Shown here: in pieces, positions 16,460 through 22,499 of the stretch
Position numbering within the stretch: position 1 is the first letter of the stretch
Layout of the letters: each line of letters starts with the position of its first letter
Source: Bacteroidota bacterium
Lineage (GTDB): Bacteria > Bacteroidota > Bacteroidia > Chitinophagales > Saprospiraceae
DNA: 42,563 nucleotides
NCBI GenBank assembly: GCA_024642665.1
Contig: JAHEAR010000006.1
Span: 107,559-150,121 of the forward strand
Direction of reading: 5' to 3'
Program-made: the position numbers and the translations under genes
Notes under the pieces: generated by a model
The model's input: the letters and a program-made list of their open reading frames with translations, nothing else
The model's database searches: none
What the model was told of the DNA's origin: nothing

Positions 16460-17035
16460 ATGTCCACCGCCAACACACGGAAAGAAGAAATTCAAATAGC
16501 TGCAGCAAAACTTTTTGGGGAAAAAGGATTTGCGGCTTCTTCCGTTCGTGATATAGCTAAATCCGTCGGACTTGGGGCTGCCAGCCTGTACAACCACATG
16601 GGCTCAAAAGATGAACTACTGACATCTATCTGTTTTCGATGTGCCAACAATTTTCTGGCGGGTATGGCGAAAATCGAATCCGAGCATACAGATCCTGTTG
16701 ATAAAATCAAAGAACTCATTCGATTGCAGATTCATATCGCATTGTATGACGAGAGTTCCCTGACCGTTTTTAACGATGAGTGGCGGCATCTGCACGAACC
16801 ATTTCTCTCAAAATTTCTTGCCTTGCGGAGGAACTACGAAACTTCTTATCTTCAAATTATCAAGGAAGGGATCGAACAAAAAAAGCTACGGAACCATGAT
16901 AGTTATATTATTTATCAAACAATTCTCTCTTCCCTTCGTTGGTTACATAGGCCCCACGGTAAAAAAATAAGGATGTCCGAGGACAAAATGACAGAACAAA
17001 TTTCTTCTTTATTGATTAAAGGTATTATAGCATGA
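16460..17035 (+). CDS. TetR-family repressor of the paa locus
   Basis: A 191-residue TetR-family regulator. The N-terminal helix-turn-helix is textbook: [20 protein letters not shown] followed by [20 protein letters not shown] (about residues 14-55). The remaining helical part would hold the ligand pocket. Its stop overlaps the paaA start by 4 bases (ATGA), so it is translationally coupled to paaA-paaB. By position it most likely senses an aromatic acyl-CoA and represses paaE and perhaps its own operon via the palindrome at 15098-15119; no second copy of that palindrome is visible before tetR itself. The proposed ligand and target are inference from the locus, in the manner of PaaR. Confidence 0.9.
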   Translation: MSTANTRKEEIQIAAAKLFGEKGFAASSVRDIAKSVGLGAASLYNHMGSKDELLTSICFRCANNFLAGMAKIESEHTDPVDKIKELIRLQIHIALYDESSLTVFNDEWRHLHEPFLSKFLALRRNYETSYLQIIKEGIEQKKLRNHDSYIIYQTILSSLRWLHRPHGKKIRMSEDKMTEQISSLLIKGIIA

Positions 17036-17985
17036 ATGTAATAGATCTAGAAACCCGTTTTCAGGAAAAAATCGATAGCGATATCCGAATCGAACCACGC
17101 GATTGGATGCCTGATAATTACAGACATACATTGATTCGTCAAATCGGACAGCATGCCCACTCTGAAATCGTTGGTATGTTACCGGAGGGAAATTGGATCA
17201 CCAGAGCTCCCTCCCTAAAGCGCAAGGTCGCCCTTCTGGCAAAAGTTCAGGATGAAGCCGGTCATGGCCTCTACCTCTACAGTGCTGCTGAAACGCTGGG
17301 TGGTGACCGTGATCATATGTTTGAAGAACTGCACTCCGGCAAAGCGAAATACAGCAGTATATTTAATTACCCAACGCTCACATGGGCAGATATGGGTGCC
17401 ATTGGCTGGTTAGTTGATGGCGCAGCCATTCAAAATCAAATTCCTTTGTGTCGTTGTTCGTATGGCCCATATGCCCGTGCTATGATCAGAGTATGTAAAG
17501 AGGAAAGTTTCCACCAGCGACAAGGATTTGAGATCATGACTGTTTTATGCGCCGGCACACCGATTCAAAAAGCGATGGCACAGGATGCACTCAATCGATT
17601 CTGGTGGCCGAGTTTGATGATGTTTGGGCCTCCGGATGCAGAATCCACGCATACGGCACAATCTAAAAAATGGGGCATTAAACGCTTTACAAATGATGAA
17701 TTGCGTCAGCGCTTTGTGGACATGATTGCTCCTCAAGCGGATCATTTGGGCATAACCATTCCGGATCCGGATCTTAAATGGAATGAGGAAACCAAACAAT
17801 ACGATTTCGGCGAAATCGATTGGACTGAATTCTGGCAGGTTGTCAAAGGACACGGGCCTTGCAATAAAGATCGAATCGCAGCCAGAACGAAAGCTTGGGA
17901 AGAAGGTGCCTGGGTCAGAGAAGCTGCACTCGCTTATGCAGAAAAGCAACAAATCCATTCAACTACAAAATCTAAAGCCGTATGA
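17032..17985 (+). CDS. paaA: Phenylacetyl-CoA epoxidase catalytic subunit PaaA
   Basis: The di-iron monooxygenase subunit that epoxidises the ring of phenylacetyl-CoA (317 residues, the usual size). The carboxylate-bridged di-iron ligands appear as two E-x2-H motifs, in [17 protein letters not shown] (about 70-86) and in [15 protein letters not shown] (about 153-167). The segment [13 protein letters not shown] is typical of the family. It works in a complex with PaaB, PaaC and PaaE. The gene overlaps tetR by 4 bases and paaB by 4 bases. PaaC, its structural partner, is not present in this window, so activity would depend on a copy elsewhere. Confidence 0.96.
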   Translation: MNVIDLETRFQEKIDSDIRIEPRDWMPDNYRHTLIRQIGQHAHSEIVGMLPEGNWITRAPSLKRKVALLAKVQDEAGHGLYLYSAAETLGGDRDHMFEELHSGKAKYSSIFNYPTLTWADMGAIGWLVDGAAIQNQIPLCRCSYGPYARAMIRVCKEESFHQRQGFEIMTVLCAGTPIQKAMAQDALNRFWWPSLMMFGPPDAESTHTAQSKKWGIKRFTNDELRQRFVDMIAPQADHLGITIPDPDLKWNEETKQYDFGEIDWTEFWQVVKGHGPCNKDRIAARTKAWEEGAWVREAALAYAEKQQIHSTTKSKAV

Positions 17986-18263
17986 AATCCTGGCCTTTAT
18001 ATGAAGTATTTATAAGATCAAAAGCAGGGCTGCATCACAAGCATGCCGGAAGTCTTCATGCTGCCGATGCCGAAATGGCAATTGAAAATGCGAGAGATGT
18101 GTATTGCAGACGTAATGAGGGCGTGAGTATATGGGTGGTATTGTCCTCCGATATCACAGCTTCCAATCCGGAAAACAGTGAAGAGTTGTTTGATCCTGCA
18201 GAAGATAAAATCTACCGGCATCCCACATTTTATCATGTGCCTGAAGGCGTAAAACATCTTTAA
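17982..18263 (+). CDS. paaB: Phenylacetyl-CoA epoxidase subunit PaaB
   Basis: A 93-residue protein with the size and sequence pattern of Paa[21 protein letters not shown] at the start, then [33 protein letters not shown] and the C-terminal [16 protein letters not shown]. PaaB is a small bridging subunit of the epoxidase complex and carries no catalytic residues. The ATG overlaps the paaA stop by 4 bases. The next gene on the strand, an M15 peptidase 10 bases downstream, is not a Paa protein, so the usual paaC-paaD continuation is broken right here. Confidence 0.95.
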   Translation: MKSWPLYEVFIRSKAGLHHKHAGSLHAADAEMAIENARDVYCRRNEGVSIWVVLSSDITASNPENSEELFDPAEDKIYRHPTFYHVPEGVKHL

Positions 18264-18272
18264 ACACAGCGG

Positions 18273-19115
18273 ATGCCTATAATCAGAATTCACACTATCT
18301 TCTTTGCTTTCTCATTTGCACTATTGGGACTTGCTTGTCAACAAGCGCAATCGAAGGAGTCTATTCCTGTTGAGGTTGGCGCTCCAGCAGTAGATTCCAT
18401 TCCGGTGGTGGTCATTGAACCGGAAATGCCGGAACAAGTGGAATTAAAAATCCCTTTAGACATCAGTTATATCATGGGAAGATTTAATCCTAAGGTGCAT
18501 CCGGATTTTATTGAGATAGATTCCTTACATGCCGATCGTCCGGACTTGTATTTGCGTAAGGATACTTACCGTGCATTTATCAAAATGTACGAACATGCGA
18601 TGGCAGATGGCATTCGTCTGCAGATTCGTTCTGCCACAAGAAATTTTAATGTTCAGAAATCCATTTGGGAAGCGAAGTGGACAGGTGAAAGAATGATTGA
18701 AGGTGGCGAGGACCTTTCCAAAACGACTCCCGATCCAAAAGAAAGAGCGCTTAAAATATTGCGCTATAGTTCGATGCCGGGTACAAGCCGACATCACTGG
18801 GGCACCGACATTGATCTCAATAGTTTTGAAAATTCATGGTTTACGGAAGGCGAAGGTCTCGATATCTACAACTGGCTGACGGAACATGCTGCTGACTATG
18901 GTTTTTGTCAACCGTATAGTGCAGGAAGGCCCTATGGTTATTTCGAAGAACGATGGCATTGGTCTTACACGCCGGTTTCTGCCAAGCTCACTGAATACGC
19001 CAAAGAAAATCTGAAAAACGAAATGATCGATGGCTTTCTCGGGAGTGAGTCAGCGCCAATGATTGATGTGGTCAAGCGATATGTTCTGGGAATTAACGCA
19101 GCTTGCAATAATTAG
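18273..19115 (+). CDS. M15 family D-alanyl-D-alanine carboxypeptidase lipoprotein
   Basis: A 280-residue VanY-like peptidase that trims D-Ala from peptidoglycan peptides. The zinc-site signatures are present: SRHHWGTDIDL (about 173-183, the S-x-H-x2-G-x2-x-D pattern) and ERWHWSY (about 226-232), supplying the second metal histidine. The N-terminus is a lipoprotein signal ending LLGLAC, with cysteine 22 as the likely lipidated residue, so it should sit in the periplasm on a membrane. A Pro/Val/Glu-rich linker (about 30-58) follows. It lies 10 bases after paaB and is probably co-transcribed with it, a functionally odd pairing. A GAGTGAG array starts at the first base after its stop. Confidence 0.88.
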   Translation: MPIIRIHTIFFAFSFALLGLACQQAQSKESIPVEVGAPAVDSIPVVVIEPEMPEQVELKIPLDISYIMGRFNPKVHPDFIEIDSLHADRPDLYLRKDTYRAFIKMYEHAMADGIRLQIRSATRNFNVQKSIWEAKWTGERMIEGGEDLSKTTPDPKERALKILRYSSMPGTSRHHWGTDIDLNSFENSWFTEGEGLDIYNWLTEHAADYGFCQPYSAGRPYGYFEERWHWSYTPVSAKLTEYAKENLKNEMIDGFLGSESAPMIDVVKRYVLGINAACNN

Positions 19116-19213
19116 AGGTGAGGAGTGAGTGGTGAGGAGAGAGAAGTGAGGAGTGAGGAGTGAGAGTTGAGGAGTGAGGAGTGAGTGGTGAGGAGTGAGT
19201 GGTGAGGAGTTGA
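19116..19213 (+). repeat. GAGTGAG 7-base tandem array (14 units)
   Basis: Begins at the first base after the M15 stop codon. Fourteen units in perfect 7-base register, among them gagtgag (6 copies), tggtgag (3 copies), aggtgag, aagtgag, gagagag and agttgag. Six complementary TCACTCA-type units follow at 19275-19316, so the transcript could fold the two arrays on each other. Confidence 0.9.
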
Positions 19214-19274
19214 AATCCTCTGACTAAATCATACATAATTAAATCAAAAAGCACTTCATCAATAAATCACCAAA

Positions 19275-19316
19275 TCACTCATCACCCACCACCAATCATT
19301 CATCACTCATCACTCA
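19275..19316 (+). repeat. TCACTCA 7-base tandem array (6 units), inverted relative to the GAGTGAG array
   Basis: Units in register: tcactca, tcaccca, ccaccaa, tcattca, tcactca, tcactca. TCACTCA is the reverse complement of TGAGTGA, the same heptamer as at 19116-19213 in the other orientation. It ends 7 bases before the ATG of the thioredoxin-fold gene and therefore forms its leader. Confidence 0.85.
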
Positions 19317-19323
19317 ATAAATT

Positions 19324-19881
19324 ATGTCCTACGTAGAATCCAACATGTTACCGCTCGGAAGTGAAGCTCCTCCTTTTGTTCTACCGAATACAGTATCCGG
19401 GGAAACAATCCGACTGGTGGATATCGCCGGAGAGAAAGCAACTGTAGTCATGTTCCTGTGTAATCACTGTCCGTATGTGATTCATGTCAATCAGGAAATC
19501 GTTCGAGTAGCCAATGATTATCAAAATAAAGGTGTTGCCTTCGTTGCGATCAGTTCTAATGATGTTGCAAATTATCCTCAGGACGGTCCGGATGAAATGA
19601 AGATTCATGCGGAAAAAGAAAACTATCCTTTTCCTTATCTCTATGATGAAAGTCAGAATGTGGCACTTTCCTATGACGCGGCATGTACCCCTGACTTTTA
19701 TGTGTTTGACAAAGACCTCAGGCTGACTTATCGCGGCAGGCTTGATGACTCCAGACCCAAAAGTGGAACACCCCTCACTGGGAAAGATCTGAGGGAAGCT
19801 ATTGATGCTATGCTTAAGGGAGAAGCTGTTTCTGACAAACAATATCCGAGCGGGGGATGTAATATCAAGTGGAAGAAGTGA
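19324..19881 (+). CDS. Thioredoxin-fold AhpC/TSA-like protein
   Basis: A 185-residue thioredoxin-superfamily protein of the type carrying the C-N-H-C-P-Y motif. VVMFLCNHCPYVIHVNQEIV (about residues 40-60) gives a CxxC-type active site where the usual tryptophan-glycine is replaced, followed by GVAFVAISSNDVANYPQDGP and the cis-proline region ACTPDFYVFDKDLRLTYRGR. There is no signal peptide, so a cytosolic redox role (peroxiredoxin-like or disulfide reductase) is likely. A third cysteine lies near the end in SGGCNIKWK. It is enclosed by 7-base arrays: six TCACTCA units just before the start codon and GTGGTGA-like units from the first base after the stop. Confidence 0.87.
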   Translation: MSYVESNMLPLGSEAPPFVLPNTVSGETIRLVDIAGEKATVVMFLCNHCPYVIHVNQEIVRVANDYQNKGVAFVAISSNDVANYPQDGPDEMKIHAEKENYPFPYLYDESQNVALSYDAACTPDFYVFDKDLRLTYRGRLDDSRPKSGTPLTGKDLREAIDAMLKGEAVSDKQYPSGGCNIKWKK

Positions 19882-19902
19882 GTGGTGAGTGGTGGTGAGT
19901 GA
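19882..19902 (+). repeat. Short GTGGTGA-type heptamer run
   Basis: Three 7-base units (gtggtga, gtggtgg, tgagtga) beginning at the first base after the stop codon of the thioredoxin-fold gene, related to the GAGTGAG array at 19116-19213. Confidence 0.6.
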
Positions 19903-19937
19903 ATTAAGAAAAATAAAAATCCCAAAGTAGATTAAGC

Positions 19938-19979
19938 AAATTCAGCCAGGGTTTTTTTCAATAAGTTTTGACTGAATTT
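19938..19979. other. Inverted repeat between convergent genes
   Basis: AAATTCAG (19938-19945) and CTGAATTT (19972-19979) are exact reverse complements with a 26-base loop containing seven T. It lies between the thioredoxin-fold gene and lpxD, which converge. It might slow transcription from either side, but no flanking T-run makes it a proper terminator. Confidence 0.3.
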
Positions 19980-20012
19980 CCCAATGACCTGTACTTGTAA
20001 TAATTCAAAAAA

Positions 20013-20930
20013 TCATTTACCGGAGATGAGATTTTTAATGGCTACAAGCTCTTTGTATTTTGATTTTGCTTCTTCTGCCGGTGAACCAAAATAAGATTTG
20101 CCACCTTCGAGATTATGCATGACGCCACTTTGTGCTAATATAGTAGTACGATCTCCTATCGTAAGGTTTTGTGTGAGACCTGCTTGTCCATAAATCACAC
20201 ACCAATCCCCAACAATCGTTTTTCCTGCGATACCAGCCTGTGCAGCAATCAAACAATTCTTTCCGATCACCACCCCATGCCCTATCATCACCTGACAATC
20301 GATTTTTGTTCCGGCGCCAATAATTGTATCTCCACTTACGCCTTGAGCGATTGTGGTACCACTGCCAATCCAGACATCATCTTCAATGATCACGCGACCA
20401 CAACCGGTCCACGCTTCATATCCTTCAGGCCATTTCTTGAAATAAAATGCCTGCGTCCCAATGATAGCACCTGAATGAATAACGACTCTATCCCCTATCG
20501 TGGTAAACGGTCGGATGATCGCTCCTGATTGAATGTGACTTTCTTTGCCAATCGTTACATACGGACCAATAATGGCTCCGTCCTCGATGATTGCAGATGA
20601 ATCTATCTTATGTTCATTTTTTGCGCCGCCGTAAATGGGCGTGAACAATCTAAATCGTTGGACGATGTCTTCATAAGCTTTGAACGGTGTATCTACCACC
20701 ATCAGAACTTTTCCTTCCGGGCATTCCATCGCCGCAGGTACTATAATCGCTGAAGCTGCAGAATCCAGGGAAGCCTTAAAATATTTCGGATGATCCACAA
20801 AAGTGATATCGCCCTGCCTTACTTTGTGTATCTCATTGATTCCTGACACTAGCAAATCGGTGTTGCCGATCAACTTTGCTCCGATCCACTGAGCCACATC
20901 TTTTATTGAAAGCGATTGCTTAAAATCCAT
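20013..20930 (-). CDS. lpxD: UDP-3-O-acylglucosamine N-acyltransferase (LpxD)
   Basis: LpxD adds the second acyl chain, carried by acyl-ACP, to UDP-3-O-acylglucosamine in lipid A synthesis. The start is taken at the ATG at 20930 ([17 protein letters not shown]; 305 residues); the frame also extends to a TTG at 20960. The N-terminal domain has the uridine-binding-type [20 protein letters not shown]. From about residue 105 the left-handed beta-helix hexapeptide repeats run on ([20 protein letters not shown] and many more). The catalytic histidine is in [10 protein letters not shown] (about residue 218). A C-terminal helix ([16 protein letters not shown]) completes the fold. It stands alone between repeat arrays. 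Bacteroidota can have more than one LpxD-like gene, so paralogy is possible. Confidence 0.93.
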   Translation of the reverse strand: MDFKQSLSIKDVAQWIGAKLIGNTDLLVSGINEIHKVRQGDITFVDHPKYFKASLDSAASAIIVPAAMECPEGKVLMVVDTPFKAYEDIVQRFRLFTPIYGGAKNEHKIDSSAIIEDGAIIGPYVTIGKESHIQSGAIIRPFTTIGDRVVIHSGAIIGTQAFYFKKWPEGYEAWTGCGRVIIEDDVWIGSGTTIAQGVSGDTIIGAGTKIDCQVMIGHGVVIGKNCLIAAQAGIAGKTIVGDWCVIYGQAGLTQNLTIGDRTTILAQSGVMHNLEGGKSYFGSPAEEAKSKYKELVAIKNLISGK

Positions 20931-20993
20931 ATTCTGATAATTTGGTCTAAATTTAGGCAAACGATGGGAAAGCGCAGGGTTACGCTAAGCGGA

Positions 20994-21147
20994 AGGCATG
21001 GAGCGTAGGGCGAAGGGCGAAGAGCAAAGGGCGAAGAGCGAAGAGCGAAGGGCGAAGAGCAAAGGGCGAAGAGCGAAGGGCGAAGAGCGAAGAGCGAAGA
21101 GCAAAGGGCGAAGGGCAAAGAGCAAGGAGCAAGGAGCAAAGGGCAGT
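20994..21147 (+). repeat. GRGCRAA 7-base tandem array (22 units)
   Basis: The longest array in the window: 22 units in unbroken 7-base register, mainly gggcgaa (7 copies), gagcgaa (6 copies) and gagcaaa (4 copies), plus gagcaag, gggcaaa, gagcgta, aggcatg and gggcagt. The two base positions that vary (2 and 5) are all A/G. Unlike the others it lies between two divergent genes, lpxD and the aminotransferase, in the shared promoter region. Confidence 0.92.
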
Positions 21148-21260
21148 AAAGATCATGTCTGCGAGGGGTCAGTGAAAAATCTCATGACTTTTCGTGAAAG
21201 ACCTGAGCCGAGGAACTATAGAAGAATAATAAATTGATACTCATTGATAAAAGATAAAAA

Positions 21261-22382
21261 ATGACAACATTATCCAGAAGAGCATGGCTCCACCGAAGTG
21301 CTTTAGCGGCAGCTGCTTTACCCCTTAGCAGATGGTATCAACCGGGACAGGAATCAATGGTATCTCAAACCGAAGATGAGACAGATTTTATTCGACTCAA
21401 CTTTAATGAGAATTCATATGGGCCCAGTGATGCTGCACGTACTGCCATACTGGCAAGCCTTTCGGAGGCTAACCGATATCCCTGGGCTATCCATCAAAAA
21501 CTTATTACGCAAATTGCTGAACGGGAAAACGTATCTCCGGACAATGTGATGATCACTGCCGGATCTTCAGAGATTTTAGGATTAGTGGGATTGGCGTATG
21601 GCATCGAGGGAGGTGAAGTACTGGGATGTCATCCAACTTTTGATTTTACGATGCGCTATGCAGAAGGTTTAGGCTGCACATGGTCTCGCACCCCGCTGAC
21701 AGAAGATTATCATTACAACCTTGCTGCCTTAGCCGCAGCGGCAGGACCCAAAACCCGGTTGACCTTTGTTTGCAATCCAAACAACCCTACGGGCATTGAA
21801 ACATCCTATACGGAATTGCATGCTTTTTGTTTGGATCAATCAAACAGACATCCGATATTCATCGATGAAGCCTATATCGAATTTAGTTCGAAGGGCCGAA
21901 GAAACAGTATGGTGGATTTAGCCGTAAGGAAACCGGATGTCGTTGTCTCCAGAACTTTTTCAAAAATTCATGGACTGGCGGGACTAAGAGTCGGTTACGG
22001 ATTGGCGCATCCTGCTACGATCGCATTATTGAAAAACTACCATACCGGAAGGGGTATGACTATTGCCAATACCAGTGCAGCAGCTGCTTCCGCCTGCCTT
22101 AATGATCCTTCCTTTGAAGACTTCTGTCTTGAAAAAATGATTCAGGGTCGAGAAATGGTTTGCCAGGCCTTTGATGGTTGGGGTGTAGAATATATGCCTT
22201 CGGCTGCTAGTTTTGTCTTTTTCAAAAATGACAAATTCAATATGCTTCCCATTGACGCTTTAAAGAAGGAGAAAATCCTTGTGCGCGACTATGATTACTT
22301 CCCCGGATGGACCAGAGTAAGTATCGGAACAGTTGATCAAATGAAATCTTTTATTGCTGCAGCAGGGAAGTATATTGGGTGA
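21261..22382 (+). CDS. Tat-exported HisC-like PLP-dependent aminotransferase
   Basis: A 373-residue class I/II aminotransferase of the histidinol-phosphate aminotransferase type. Seen: substrate/cofactor loop TAGSSEILGLVGLAYG, the stretch TFVCNPNNPTGIETS, the aspartate in HPIFIDEAYIEF, and the PLP lysine in RTFSKIHGLAGLRVGYGLA (Lys about 235). What is unusual is the N-terminus: SRRAWLHRSALAAAALPLSR, a twin-arginine signal followed by a hydrophobic stretch, implying export in folded form with its cofactor. No his gene is nearby, so it is not the housekeeping HisC. The periplasmic substrate is unknown; an amino acid or amino-sugar precursor is possible. GGAGTGA units and a hairpin pair follow its stop. 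Confidence 0.88.
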   Translation: MTTLSRRAWLHRSALAAAALPLSRWYQPGQESMVSQTEDETDFIRLNFNENSYGPSDAARTAILASLSEANRYPWAIHQKLITQIAERENVSPDNVMITAGSSEILGLVGLAYGIEGGEVLGCHPTFDFTMRYAEGLGCTWSRTPLTEDYHYNLAALAAAAGPKTRLTFVCNPNNPTGIETSYTELHAFCLDQSNRHPIFIDEAYIEFSSKGRRNSMVDLAVRKPDVVVSRTFSKIHGLAGLRVGYGLAHPATIALLKNYHTGRGMTIANTSAAAASACLNDPSFEDFCLEKMIQGREMVCQAFDGWGVEYMPSAASFVFFKNDKFNMLPIDALKKEKILVRDYDYFPGWTRVSIGTVDQMKSFIAAAGKYIG

Positions 22383-22383
22383 T

Positions 22384-22397
22384 GGAGTGAGGAGTGA
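22384..22397 (+). repeat. Two GGAGTGA heptamers after the aminotransferase stop
   Basis: ggagtga twice in succession, starting one base after the stop codon at 22382. Same heptamer as at 19116-19213. Confidence 0.55.
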
Positions 22398-22420
22398 GTG
22401 ATTTACTCCTTATTGGCTTA

Positions 22421-22460
22421 GGGGTGAACCCCAACGCTAAAAAATACGCCCCGATGGGGC
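22421..22460. terminator. Double hairpin between aminotransferase and polA
   Basis: GGGG-TGAA-CCCC (22421-22432) is followed by GCCCC-GAT-GGGGC (22448-22460). The second stem is flanked by AAAAAA before and TTTATTCATTT after, so it can act as a terminator in both directions for the two convergent genes. Between the two stems lies AACGCTAAAAAATAC. Confidence 0.65.
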
Positions 22461-22464
22461 TTTA

Positions 22465-22499
22465 TTCATTTCGTTTTTCACTTTTCTCTTTTCACTTCC
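22465..22499 (-). repeat. AAAAGTG-type 7-base array after the polA stop
   Basis: On the minus strand, starting at the first base after the polA stop codon, five units in 7-base register: ggaagtg, aaaagag, aaaagtg, aaaaacg, aaatgaa. It is the only array in the window following a minus-strand gene, and it is again on that gene's coding strand. Confidence 0.6.

Noticed and set aside
19324-19881. Classical peroxiredoxin or thioredoxin
   Set aside because: The active-site region reads CNHCPYV rather than WCGPC or the peroxiredoxin PxxxTxxC, so only the broader superfamily is called.
20903-21139. Open frames with repeated residues (minus strand, FALRPSLFALCSSPFA type) over the GRGCRAA array
   Set aside because: A 7-base unit without stops is open in all frames and gives a 7-residue repeat; this is a by-product of the array, not a gene. 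The same applies to frames over 29346-29443 and 39869-39931.
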